Part shown: positions 8,745 through 17,085 of the stretch, piece by piece
Layout of the letters: each line of letters opens with the position of its first letter
Position numbering within the stretch: the first letter of the stretch is position 1
Made by a program: the position numbers and the translations under genes
The notes under the pieces: model-generated
Seen by the model: only the letters and a program-made list of their open reading frames with translations
Databases searched by the model: none
What the model was told of the DNA's origin: nothing
Source of the DNA: CAZSCF01 sp964547585
GTDB lineage: Bacteria; Patescibacteriota; Minisyncoccia; Moranbacterales; UBA2206
Length of the DNA: 64,000 nucleotides
NCBI GenBank assembly: GCA_964547585.1
Contig: CAZJOI010000001.1
Location: 1-64,000, forward strand
Direction: 5' to 3'

Positions 8745-9385
8745 AAATTTTTATCGATTTCGACGGGGTTATTTTTAATTCAGCCGAATTCCGCAAGTTT
8801 CTGCGGGAGGCATTTGTTAAAAATGGTGTTAGCGCAGTTGATTTTGATAAAACGCTGAACTGTTTTTCTATGGCAAAAAACAGAAGGATGCTGGTATACA
8901 GTCCGCAGAAACAAATAAAAATATTAAGTAAAATAAAAAAAATAAATTCTGAAAAAATAGAGAAAAGCGTTAGGATACTATGCGGTAGCTTGAAAAAATT
9001 TATTTTTCCAGATGCATTATATTTTTTGAAAAATTTTAAAACCGACAATCTTTTTATTCTTAGTTTTGGGGATCGTACTTTTCAAATGGAAAAAATTAAA
9101 AATTCAAAAATAGATAAATTTTTTGGAAAAATAATAGTAAGTACCGAAAACAAACTAAATTTAATCCTGAAAACTGCGAAAAAGTATAATTTTAAAAAAG
9201 GGGAAAACGTAATTTTTATTGATGATTGCCCAGATAATTTAAAAAGAGTAGGAAGAATAAAAAAAAGCATAAAAACCTTTTATGTTAAAAGACAAAGCGG
9301 ATCGTATGGGCATTTGTCTTGTCCTGACGCTGATTATGAAGTCAAAAATATGAAGGAAGCCTTAAAAATAATAAAGAAGTTCTAG
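8741..9385 (+). CDS. HAD-superfamily hydrolase-like protein
   Basis: Probable phosphatase of the haloacid dehalogenase superfamily, 214 residues. Motif I is FIDFDGVIFNS at residues 4-14, where the first Asp would be the nucleophile; motif II may be the Ser in LSFGDR; motif IV is VIFIDDCPDN near residue 157. The cap region is small and basic. The start overlaps the yvcK stop by four bases, implying translational coupling. The substrate is unknown; the operon context suggests a sugar phosphate. Confidence 0.78.
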   Translation: MKIFIDFDGVIFNSAEFRKFLREAFVKNGVSAVDFDKTLNCFSMAKNRRMLVYSPQKQIKILSKIKKINSEKIEKSVRILCGSLKKFIFPDALYFLKNFKTDNLFILSFGDRTFQMEKIKNSKIDKFFGKIIVSTENKLNLILKTAKKYNFKKGENVIFIDDCPDNLKRVGRIKKSIKTFYVKRQSGSYGHLSCPDADYEVKNMKEALKIIKKF

Positions 9386-9410
9386 CAAAGTATTTCAATA
9401 AAAACAAAAA

Positions 9411-10883
9411 ATGGAAGAAAAAAATATACAAACTGGTCCCATTCAAGCGGAAACAGAAAAGAAAGAAAAAGTTTTTACTATTTCTGAGTTCCGTCGTGAG
9501 GTGGGCATCCCGCTGATTGTTGCTAAGAAATTGATTGTCTGGGGAGAAATCAGGGCAGAAAAAGCCCTAGATGGCACAATCCAAATTGCAGAAACCGAAG
9601 TTTTGAAAATAAAAGAAACTCTCAAAAATCCACGCAAAAAAATAGTTTTATTTTTCAGATCATTGGGCCCAGGACTAATTACCGGTGTATCGGATGACGA
9701 TCCTTCAGGTATTGGAACTTATTCAACTGTGGGTGCAAAATTCGGGCTGTCTATTTTATGGACAGCTGTTTGGCTTTTTCCGATTATGTTTGCGGTGCAA
9801 GAGGTTTGTGCTCGAATTGGGATTGTCACAAACAAAGGGCTGGCCAAAGTTTTACTGAAGCATTACCAAAGGAAAATAGTTTTATGTATAGTTATGCTGC
9901 TTTTGGTTGCCAACGTTATCAATATTGGGGCCGACCTAGGAGCTATGGCAGCATCATTAAAAATGATAATTGGGATAAATTTTTATTTTGGGCTAGCCTT
10001 TTTCGCTCTGCTTATAATTTTAACGGAAATATATTTTGGCTACCATATCTATGTCAAAATTCTTAAGTGGCTCACAGTTTCGGTTTTGGCCTACATTATT
10101 ACTGGTTTTATTATTAGTCCAAATTGGCTGGATATTTTCAAGGAAGCTTTTATACCACAAATAAAATTCAGTCAAGAGTATGTTTTTGCCATAATTGCAA
10201 TTTTTGGAACCAGTATTACGCCCTATCTTTTTTTCTGGCAGGCCTCAGAGGAAGTAGAGGATGGAAAAATGATTTTTAATTCAAAGCTGAAAAAATATTC
10301 CACACATAATAGGATTGGAAGAATGCGGACGGATGTTGGTATAGGAATGATTTTGGCCAACATAGTTTTTTTCTTCATTATTTTGGTGTCGGCCGAAGTT
10401 TTTTTCAAGAACGGCATTACCAATATTGATTCAGCTGAACAGGCGGCCTTGGCGCTCAAGCCTTTCGGTGGACAATTTGCTTTTTTACTTTTTGCTTTTG
10501 GGATTATTGGAACAGGTCTTCTGGCGGTTCCAGTTTTAGCTGGTTCAGGAGCTTACGCTCTTTGTGAGATTTCAAACTGGAAGGAGGGATTGGATCTCAA
10601 ATTTTCCAAGGCCAAGGGTTTTTATTTAATCATTGCCATTTCCATAATTGTTGGAATGCTATTGAATTTTTTGAAAATAAATCCAATCATGGCTCTTTAC
10701 TATGCAGCTTTTATCAATGGCATTATTGCCATACCTCTTTTGGTAGCCATTATGATTGTCGGAAATGATTCAAAAATAATGGGCAGAGAAACTCATCCCA
10801 CTTGGGTGAAAATCTTTGGCTGGTTTGCTATTGTTTTTATGATTATTATGCTATTTGTGGCAGGCTTTTTATATTTTAAATAA
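9411..10883 (+). CDS. Nramp-family divalent metal transporter with N-terminal HTH-like domain
   Basis: Polytopic membrane protein (about 11 segments from residue 80 on) of the Nramp/MntH family, 490 residues. The first-helix metal motif, DPGN in MntH, reads SDDDPSGIGTYS, and the sixth-helix MPH motif reads GTSITPYLFFWQ. The Met that favours Mn/Fe is therefore absent, as in Nramp-related Mg2+ transporters, so the ion is uncertain. The first ~70 residues are an added soluble part containing FTISEFRREVGIPLIVAKKL and an IAETEV segment, which resembles an excisionase/MerR-like winged helix. It lies between the HAD gene and glmS. No SD. Confidence 0.88.
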   Translation: MEEKNIQTGPIQAETEKKEKVFTISEFRREVGIPLIVAKKLIVWGEIRAEKALDGTIQIAETEVLKIKETLKNPRKKIVLFFRSLGPGLITGVSDDDPSGIGTYSTVGAKFGLSILWTAVWLFPIMFAVQEVCARIGIVTNKGLAKVLLKHYQRKIVLCIVMLLLVANVINIGADLGAMAASLKMIIGINFYFGLAFFALLIILTEIYFGYHIYVKILKWLTVSVLAYIITGFIISPNWLDIFKEAFIPQIKFSQEYVFAIIAIFGTSITPYLFFWQASEEVEDGKMIFNSKLKKYSTHNRIGRMRTDVGIGMILANIVFFFIILVSAEVFFKNGITNIDSAEQAALALKPFGGQFAFLLFAFGIIGTGLLAVPVLAGSGAYALCEISNWKEGLDLKFSKAKGFYLIIAISIIVGMLLNFLKINPIMALYYAAFINGIIAIPLLVAIMIVGNDSKIMGRETHPTWVKIFGWFAIVFMIIMLFVAGFLYFK

Positions 10884-10895
10884 CAGTATAAACAT

Positions 10896-12725
10896 ATGTG
10901 TGGAATTGTTGGCTACATAGGAAAAAGAATAGCCGTTCCTATTTTAATTGAAGGATTAAAGCGGCTTGAATATAGGGGGTATGATAGTGCTGGTTTGGCT
11001 GTTATCCAAAACAAAAATATCCTGTGTCTGAAAGAAACGGGAAAAGTTGCTAATCTGGAAAATAAAATAAACGGGGAAGATATCATTGGTTCTATTGGCA
11101 TTGCTCATACTCGATGGGCAACACATGGAAAGCCTTGTGATAAAAATTCTCACCCCCATTCGGATTGCAATCGAAATATTTTATTAGTGCACAATGGTAT
11201 TATTGAAAATTATCAAGAACTCAAAAATTATTTGATAAAAAAAGGACACAAATTTTCTTCAGAAACTGATACGGAAGTCGTGGCCCATTTAATTGAGGAA
11301 TTCAATAAAAAAATTGATTTTAAAAACTCAGTTTTGGAAACTCTGAAAAAAATTAGAGGGACATATGGCTTGGCTATCGTAAATAAAAAAGAGCCAAATA
11401 AGATAATTGTAGCTAAACTAGGCAGTCCTTTGGCTATCGGGGTTGGGAATGGTGAACATATTATTGCTTCCGATGTTTCGGCTATCGTCAAACATACAGA
11501 TAAAGTTATTTTTTTGGAAGACGGGGAAGTAGCAGTTGTCACGGAAGAAAATTGTGAAATTGTGAATATAAAAAATAAATCCATACCCAAAGAAACAACT
11601 AAGTTGGATTGGTCAATTGAAAAAGCAGAAAAGCAAGGATTCGATCACTTTATGTTGAAAGAAATTTTTGAGCAGCCTGATTCTATTTTGGATGCAGTAC
11701 GCGGCAGAATAATCGAAAAAGAAGGTCTGGTCAAATTGGGAGGGCTGCGAGATGTAAAAGAAAAATTAGCCAATATAAATAGAATAATAATTGTGAGTTG
11801 TGGAACTTCCTATAACGCCGGACTAGTTGGCGAATATATGTTGGAAGAATATGCAGGAATTCCAGTTGAAGTTGAATATGCTAGTGAATTTCGTTATCGT
11901 AAACCATTGATTGATAAAAACACAGCAGTAATCGCTATTTCCCAATCAGGTGAAACAGCGGATACTTTGGCGGCCATTCGTGAAGCGGAAAATAAAGGAG
12001 CACTTACTCTGGGAGTAGTAAATACAGTTGGATCCACAATTGCTCGCGAAACTTTGGCTGGGGTTTATAATCATGCGGGTCCAGAAATTGGAGTAGCTTC
12101 AACCAAGGCTTTTACATCGCAACTTTCTATTTTTGTTTTGCTGACAATATTTTTTGGCCGCCAAAGAGGTATGTCTTTTGTCACAGGCAAAAGAATTGCT
12201 GCAGAAATTAATAAAATGCCCAAGCTAATCAAAGATATCTTGAGACAGTCGAAGGATATTAAAAAAATTGCCAAAAAATACGTTCAATATAAAGATTTTC
12301 TATATCTTGGTAGGAAATACAATTTTCCAATTGCCTTGGAAGGGGCACTGAAAATAAAAGAAATATCCTATGTTCATGCTGAGGGCTTCGCTTCAGGCGA
12401 AATGAAACATGGAACGATCGCTTTGATTGATAAAAATTTTCCATCTATTTTTATTGCACCACGGGACAGTGTGTATGAAAAAAATGTGAGCGGTATGCAG
12501 GAAATCAAAGCTCGTGGTGGAAAAATTATTGCTATTGCGACAATTGGCGACAAGGAAATAAAAAAAATAGCGAATGATGTGATTTATATTCCCAAAACAC
12601 TGGAAATGTTGACGCCCTTACTTTCAGTTATTCCTTTGCAGCTTTTTGCTTACTATGTTGGAACTCTTAAGGGATTAGATGTAGATAAGCCACGCAATCT
12701 AGCGAAGTCTGTAACGGTAGAATAG
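10896..12725 (+). CDS. glmS: Glutamine-fructose-6-phosphate aminotransferase
   Basis: Makes glucosamine 6-phosphate from fructose 6-phosphate and glutamine, the entry step to UDP-GlcNAc and peptidoglycan. It begins MCGIVGYIG, with Cys2 as the N-terminal nucleophile after Met removal. The glutaminase half carries HTRWATHG and HNGIIENYQELK. Two SIS sugar-isomerase domains follow (SCGTSYNAG, SQSGETADT; EGALKIKEISYVHAE). The ending DKPRNLAKSVTVE is the universal GlmS C-terminus. The 609 residues are full length. No glmS ribozyme is evident in the 12 bases before the gene. Confidence 0.97.
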   Translation: MCGIVGYIGKRIAVPILIEGLKRLEYRGYDSAGLAVIQNKNILCLKETGKVANLENKINGEDIIGSIGIAHTRWATHGKPCDKNSHPHSDCNRNILLVHNGIIENYQELKNYLIKKGHKFSSETDTEVVAHLIEEFNKKIDFKNSVLETLKKIRGTYGLAIVNKKEPNKIIVAKLGSPLAIGVGNGEHIIASDVSAIVKHTDKVIFLEDGEVAVVTEENCEIVNIKNKSIPKETTKLDWSIEKAEKQGFDHFMLKEIFEQPDSILDAVRGRIIEKEGLVKLGGLRDVKEKLANINRIIIVSCGTSYNAGLVGEYMLEEYAGIPVEVEYASEFRYRKPLIDKNTAVIAISQSGETADTLAAIREAENKGALTLGVVNTVGSTIARETLAGVYNHAGPEIGVASTKAFTSQLSIFVLLTIFFGRQRGMSFVTGKRIAAEINKMPKLIKDILRQSKDIKKIAKKYVQYKDFLYLGRKYNFPIALEGALKIKEISYVHAEGFASGEMKHGTIALIDKNFPSIFIAPRDSVYEKNVSGMQEIKARGGKIIAIATIGDKEIKKIANDVIYIPKTLEMLTPLLSVIPLQLFAYYVGTLKGLDVDKPRNLAKSVTVE

Positions 12726-12776
12726 CTATTTTTGCTTTAAAATAGGAAATTTTTGAGTTATCTAATTTTTTTACCA

Positions 12777-12834
12777 TTGACTTTTATAATTTTTCGTGGT
12801 TAGAATTAATCAAATAATGTCTAGTTCTTTAGAC
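12777..12834 (+). promoter_or_regulatory. Promoter and 5' leader hairpin before the gene at 12866
   Basis: TTGACT (12777-12782) and TAGAAT (12801-12806) are 18 bases apart. Shortly after the predicted start lies a hairpin, GTCTA with TAGAC around six bases (12819-12834). An SD (AGAGAGGTG) and the ATG at 12866 follow. Confidence 0.5.
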
Positions 12835-12865
12835 AAATAAAAAAAGAAAGAGAGGTGTTCCCATA

Positions 12866-13399
12866 ATGAGTGCAAAAAAAGTTTTGCTAGTTATTGGTTT
12901 TGGTTTTTGCCCTTTGTATGGGGGCTACTGCTTTACGAATAAGAAAATTTCGGAAAAAACATTTGAGGTGCTCGAAAAAAACAAGGAATCGAAAGCTTTT
13001 ATTCAGTGGAGCGTGTCTTATGAAATGCAAAATATGGACAGCATCAGATTTTCAGGAATACTAAATTCGGTGTATATTTACGAAGAGAAAAAAGAGTATG
13101 TGCCAACTCTGAAAATAATAAAATATTTCAGGGAATGGCAGAAAAAAAATTGTCCGGAAATGCAAAGAATAATTCTGATAACGGCTCCACCACTTTGGGG
13201 AAGATGTTTAAATGAAATACAAAGGTATTTCCCGGGTGTGGATGTTTCCGTTGAAACATTTGCCGGAACAATTGAAGAAGAGTTCTGGTTTATGGAAAGA
13301 TCTACTTTATGGTGGACGAGATCGAAGAGGCAATGGAAAGTTAGAGAAAAAATGCTTTCTTTGTTGCCGTGGCGAGTGTATAAGTTTCTTTTTTCCTAA
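12866..13399 (+). CDS. Hypothetical protein (177 aa) with strong SD
   Basis: No family is assigned with confidence. The N-terminus (VLLVIGFGFCPLYGG) is hydrophobic, and the middle shows alternating strands and helices. The segment RIILITAPPLWGRCLNEIQRY faintly resembles the central strand and loop of YdcF/SanA (DUF218) proteins, but the other DUF218 motifs are not seen. The gene has its own promoter, a leader hairpin, an SD and a double-hairpin terminator, so it is a monocistronic unit. This layout recurs for small orphan genes in the window. Confidence 0.7.
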   Translation: MSAKKVLLVIGFGFCPLYGGYCFTNKKISEKTFEVLEKNKESKAFIQWSVSYEMQNMDSIRFSGILNSVYIYEEKKEYVPTLKIIKYFREWQKKNCPEMQRIILITAPPLWGRCLNEIQRYFPGVDVSVETFAGTIEEEFWFMERSTLWWTRSKRQWKVREKMLSLLPWRVYKFLFS

Positions 13400-13458
13400 G
13401 AAGCTGACCCAAGGGTAGCTTCCAAGGGGCGAGTCTTAAAGATCGCCCTTAAATTTTG
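13400..13458 (+). terminator. Double-hairpin terminator after the gene at 12866
   Basis: The first hairpin, GAAGCT-g-ACCC with GGGT-a-GCTTC, spans 13400-13422. The second, AAGGGGCGA with TCGCCCTT, spans 13424-13450 and is followed by AAATTTT. Confidence 0.7.
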
Positions 13459-13492
13459 TCTAATAACGAAATGTAAGGCTATAATTACAATC

Positions 13493-14542
13493 ATGAATCT
13501 ACAAAAACTCGAACAATTTTTAAAGGATAATAATCAGCCGAATTTTCGGTTGAAACAAATTAAAAAAGCCATCTTCCAAGATGGCATTTCTGCGTGGTCA
13601 GAAATTACCACCTTATCCAAAGAAATGCGAGAAATTTTAGAAAAAGAAATAAAAATATTATCTTTCAATGTCGAAAGCATTTTGGTTTCAAAGGATAGTC
13701 AATCAAAAAAGGCCTTGCTCAAACTTCAAGATGAAGAAATAATTGAAACTGTTTTGCTTTCTTCTGGAGAAAATATGTGGACGACCTGCATATCTAGCCA
13801 AGTGGGCTGCCCGCTGAATTGTGCATTTTGTGCTACAGGCAAGGAGGGGTTTAGGCGGAATCTGACGACCGAAGAAATTACCGACCAGGTTTTATTTTGG
13901 CGACAATATATTAAAAAACGCTACCAACTACCAACTACCAACTACCAACTAAGCAACGTTGTTTATATGGGCATGGGGGAGCCATTTTTGAACTGGAATC
14001 AGGTCAAAAAAAGTCTTGAGAATTTAATCAGTCCGGAGCTTTTCGGGTTTGGTTCGAGATCTATTTCTGTTTCAACCGCTGGAATTCCCGAAGGCATAGA
14101 AATTTTTACTACAACTTTTCCACAAATAAATTTGGCGATATCTTTACATTTTGCCGAAGATAAAATGCGCAGCTGCTATATGCCGATCAGCAGACAATAT
14201 GGTTTGGAAAAAATCCGAGAAACACTCAGGAAATATTTCCAAAAAAGCAAGAGAAAAGTTTTTATTGAATATATTTTATTTCGAGGATTAAATGACAGTC
14301 CGCAAGACGCCAGAAAATTAAGTGAATATTTGAAATCAATCGGGCATAGTTATTTGTTGCATGTAAATCTGATTGCCTATAATGCGGAATATGAAAAAAC
14401 CGATAAATTCAGGGCGTCTTCAAAAGAGACTACTATTAAATTCAGAGATTGTCTTAAGGAAAATCACATTAATGTAACCATAAGAAAAAGCCTTGGCACT
14501 GATATCCAAGGCGCTTGTGGACAATTAGCAGGAAAAAGCTAG
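13493..14542 (+). CDS. rlmN: Dual-specificity 23S rRNA/tRNA adenine-C2 methyltransferase RlmN
   Basis: Radical-SAM enzyme that makes m2A2503 in 23S rRNA and m2A37 in some tRNAs. The 4Fe-4S cysteines are in CPLNCAFCATG, preceded by CISSQVG. GMGEPFLNW binds SAM, and the C-terminal SLGTDIQGACGQL holds the second catalytic Cys. The 349 residues are normal, except that codons at 13920-13951 are built from a tandem ctaccaa heptamer. This encodes an insertion rich in Gln, Pro, Thr and Tyr between the radical-SAM segment and VVYMGMGEP. The start has no SD. Confidence 0.96.
   Translation: MNLQKLEQFLKDNNQPNFRLKQIKKAIFQDGISAWSEITTLSKEMREILEKEIKILSFNVESILVSKDSQSKKALLKLQDEEIIETVLLSSGENMWTTCISSQVGCPLNCAFCATGKEGFRRNLTTEEITDQVLFWRQYIKKRYQLPTTNYQLSNVVYMGMGEPFLNWNQVKKSLENLISPELFGFGSRSISVSTAGIPEGIEIFTTTFPQINLAISLHFAEDKMRSCYMPISRQYGLEKIRETLRKYFQKSKRKVFIEYILFRGLNDSPQDARKLSEYLKSIGHSYLLHVNLIAYNAEYEKTDKFRASSKETTIKFRDCLKENHINVTIRKSLGTDIQGACGQLAGKS
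13919..13951 (+). repeat. In-frame tandem heptamer repeat inside rlmN
   Basis: Four consecutive copies, the last partial, of the unit ctaccaa lie in the coding sequence. The reading frame is kept open, and the inserted residues (YQLPTTNYQL) are of a composition foreign to the protein. Confidence 0.85.
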
Positions 14543-14585
14543 TGTTTGATAAAATCGAAAAATATCTACAAACTAAAAACTATTT

Positions 14586-15029
14586 TTATTCTCCAATAAT
14601 CTGGAGGGCGATTTCGCGTGGGCGAGAACGATCCAGTTCTACGGCGAAGACTCTTTGCCATCGTCCAAGTTGAAGTTTGCTTTTCAAAACATTGAGCATA
14701 GTTGAGGTTGGAAGATGGATGGATTTATTATGAGCATGTCCATTGGCACATTCTCCATCGCACATATTCACAGTGCGGATTTCGAAGTTATCGTGCATAT
14801 ATTCATAGGTTCGTGGTGCTAGTTTTTCCAACAGAACTTGCATGTCAGCAATTAGAAGTGGTTCGGCTTCGTTCACAATTACAGCCATAGTAGTATGCAG
14901 ACTTTGAATATTAATGACTCCGTTTTTGATTCCGGCATCTTTTACCTTTTTCTGAACTTTTTCAGTGATGTCGATGAAATCGAGAGTGGCAGTTGTTTTA
15001 AGTTTAATGACGTGATTTACAATTTTCAT
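14586..15029 (-). CDS. yjbQ: YjbQ family protein (UPF0047, thiamine-phosphate-synthase-like)
   Basis: Conserved single-domain protein of the YjbQ/UPF0047 family, 147 residues. It shows the family segments IQSLHTTMAVIVNEAEP and NGHAHNKSIHLPTS, whose His residues line the putative active site, and the C-terminal LGRWQRVFAVELDRSRPR. E. coli YjbQ has secondary thiamine-phosphate synthase activity, but its physiological role is not settled. I start at MKIVNHVIKLK (15029), 32 codons inside the longest frame, because the longer frame runs back into the Nudix gene, which ends at 15035. The two genes are likely cotranscribed. Confidence 0.9.
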   Translation of the reverse strand: MKIVNHVIKLKTTATLDFIDITEKVQKKVKDAGIKNGVINIQSLHTTMAVIVNEAEPLLIADMQVLLEKLAPRTYEYMHDNFEIRTVNMCDGECANGHAHNKSIHLPTSTMLNVLKSKLQLGRWQRVFAVELDRSRPREIALQIIGE

Positions 15030-15034
15030 ATTTT

Positions 15035-15433
15035 TTATTTTAAAAATCCAAAATGTTTTAAGGTTGGGATAATGTTTGGAGCCAGTGATTCGCTTTTTAA
15101 CTCTTCTAGAGGAATCCATTTCCACTCACGGATATCTGCTCCTGCTTTTATTTCTCCAATTCTTCTAGATAAAAAATGAACCAAAATTACATCTGCATTG
15201 TCTTCGGAGGTTTCTTTCGTTATGTGCATAAGATAGGGAGCTTGATTCAAAATTTCAATTTCAATTCCCATTTCTTCCTTAACTTCGCGTCTAGTGTTTT
15301 CAATCAAGTCAGTTTCAAAATTTTCAACTTTGCCGCCACAAAATTTCCAAAATGCAGTATCCCCATGCTGATTGAGTAGCACCTTATTATTTTCCACAAT
15401 GACCGGTCCCGAAGCAATAATTATTTTTTGCAT
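15035..15433 (-). CDS. Nudix hydrolase
   Basis: A 132-residue Nudix-fold protein that hydrolyses nucleoside-diphosphate-linked substrates. The Nudix box is readable as GGKVENFETDL followed by ENTRREVKEEMGIEI, with the REVKEE metal-binding glutamates. The strand before it (KFCGGKVE) is typical of MutT/ADP-ribose pyrophosphatase relatives. The substrate cannot be predicted. It lies five bases upstream of yjbQ and 17 bases downstream of elp3 on the same strand, so the three probably form one transcript. Confidence 0.9.
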   Translation of the reverse strand: MQKIIIASGPVIVENNKVLLNQHGDTAFWKFCGGKVENFETDLIENTRREVKEEMGIEIEILNQAPYLMHITKETSEDNADVILVHFLSRRIGEIKAGADIREWKWIPLEELKSESLAPNIIPTLKHFGFLK

Positions 15434-15450
15434 ATATTTTGAACTTCTAA

Positions 15451-17085
15451 CTAAAGATATTTTACCATATAAGTATCCTTGAGTCTGTAGCCGGTTTTTC
15501 GGTAATAATTTCTGGCTCCAATGCCAGAAATAACAGCAATTTTTTTTATTCCAAATTCTTTTTTGGCAATTTTTTCTGCCGCCAAAAGTAATTTTTTGCC
15601 AAGTCCAATGTGTTGTGGTGATTTCGAATCTTTTTTATTTATCTCCGTCATTTTTCCATAGGTATGAACTTCGCGAATGACGGCGGAATTTCGAAGAACT
15701 TTTAAAGGCACAACCTTTATAGGTTTTAAGGTTGAACCTTCTTTTGTATAATTTGATGGAATTCGCAATCTTAGTAGCGCAAATAGCTTACTTTTATCCA
15801 GAGATACGTACTGTAAAAATATTTCCCTGCCATTCGATGCGTCATAATCAATTCTATCCAAAATAATCTTTTCTTTTATTATATATCCACTGCGAACTTC
15901 GCGACAACGAATGCACTGACACTTTGATTGTGCGGCAATGATCTGTCGTAAATTGGAAACAATAGGTCCAGCAAGTATGGATGTTGTGGGAACATCGCGA
16001 ACAAGTCTAGCGATGCGCACATAAGGCGGGATAATTTCACTTTTTATTTTCAAAACCAGTTTTTCGAATATTTTGTCTGTCAGTGGTTTATAAGTTCCCT
16101 TTTTCCAAAGACTGAAAAGAGGACTGTTTTTGAGGACTACAGCCGGGTATATTTTAAGCATATCTGGCTGAAAATCGGGGTTTTCAAAGAGAGTATTGAA
16201 CATCTCAAAATCGCGCTTGGGAGTCGATCCAAGAAGACCTGGCATTATGTGGTAATTTATCTTAAAACCGGCATCTTTGAGCATTTTTGTGGCTTCTATG
16301 GTGCTTTGGACGAGGTGGCCACGATGATTCAGCTTCAGGACATCGTTAAAGATACTTTGTACTCCCAATTCAACGCGGGTGCAGCCCAAATTTCTGAAAT
16401 TAAGCACTTCTTTTTCATTAATAAAGTCTGGTCGTGTTTCCAAAGTGAGGCCGATAATTCGGTGTTTAGCAGTTTCATTTTTTTTCTGCTCGTTGCGAAG
16501 TTTTTTATTGAATGACTTCACGCACTTTATGACTTTACGCACTTTATGACTTTTTCCATAATTATTGGTGGCGCGAAAACATTCAGTAATAAATTTTTCC
16601 TGATATTTTTTTGGTAAAAACGAAAATGTTCCACCCATTACGATAAGTTCAATTTTATCAGTTCGATGTCCATTGAGTTCCAACGAACGCAGGCGATTTT
16701 GCACTTGGCGGTACGGATTAAATTTAGCATCAATAGCGCGCATCACAGCCGGTTCATTGGAAAGATAACTCTTGGGCATATCCTTTTCACTGGGACAATA
16801 AATGCATTTTCCGGGGCAGGGATATGATTTGGTCAAAACAGCGACAACAGCCACACCCGATTGCGTGCGAACAGCCCGGCTCAGAAGAATTTTTTCAAAT
16901 TTTTCCGAGCGTTTTATTTTTTTCTTTTGCAAAAGCTGATTATATTGGTCGCGTAAGTCGGCATTGGTTGGGATGGGTAATTTATATTCTTTGGAGAGTT
17001 TCTTTTTGAGTAACAAAAAATCCATCTGCGTTTCCGGCAGCTCTTTAATTGCACTTTTTATATAATTATCGTAATCTTTATTCAT
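15451..17085 (-). CDS. Elp3-family tRNA uridine-34 modifying radical-SAM acetyltransferase
   Basis: Homologue of the catalytic Elongator subunit Elp3, 544 residues. The radical-SAM cluster cysteines are C90, C94 and C97 (CPGKCIYCPSE). The motifs GLTLETRPDF and GCTRVELGVQS follow, and a GNAT acetyltransferase domain occupies the last ~110 residues (HIGLGKKLLLAAEKIAKKEFG). Stand-alone Elp3 carboxymethylates U34 of tRNA in archaea and some bacteria. The ATG at 17085 abuts the ATG of the divergent methyltransferase in a shared CATATG. Two stretches look inserted: a Lys/Val-rich repeat (16509-16558) and a palindrome-bearing one (15728-15740). Confidence 0.92.
   Translation of the reverse strand: MNKDYDNYIKSAIKELPETQMDFLLLKKKLSKEYKLPIPTNADLRDQYNQLLQKKKIKRSEKFEKILLSRAVRTQSGVAVVAVLTKSYPCPGKCIYCPSEKDMPKSYLSNEPAVMRAIDAKFNPYRQVQNRLRSLELNGHRTDKIELIVMGGTFSFLPKKYQEKFITECFRATNNYGKSHKVRKVIKCVKSFNKKLRNEQKKNETAKHRIIGLTLETRPDFINEKEVLNFRNLGCTRVELGVQSIFNDVLKLNHRGHLVQSTIEATKMLKDAGFKINYHIMPGLLGSTPKRDFEMFNTLFENPDFQPDMLKIYPAVVLKNSPLFSLWKKGTYKPLTDKIFEKLVLKIKSEIIPPYVRIARLVRDVPTTSILAGPIVSNLRQIIAAQSKCQCIRCREVRSGYIIKEKIILDRIDYDASNGREIFLQYVSLDKSKLFALLRLRIPSNYTKEGSTLKPIKVVPLKVLRNSAVIREVHTYGKMTEINKKDSKSPQHIGLGKKLLLAAEKIAKKEFGIKKIAVISGIGARNYYRKTGYRLKDTYMVKYL
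15728..15740. repeat. 13-base odd palindrome inside elp3
   Basis: AAGGTTGAACCTT is palindromic around a central G and in frame within elp3. Two more copies lie in the neighbouring methyltransferase gene (17591-17603 and 17614-17626). Confidence 0.8.
16509..16558. repeat. Tandem repeat inside elp3
   Basis: On the + strand a unit close to cgcactttatgacttta is repeated about twice and then partially. On the coding strand it encodes the repeated KVRKVIKCVKS-like stretch at about residues 178-193, which is not part of the Elp3 core. Confidence 0.7.

Noticed and set aside
10896..10896. glmS ribozyme
   Set aside because: Only 12 bases separate the Nramp stop from the glmS start, too short for the ribozyme.
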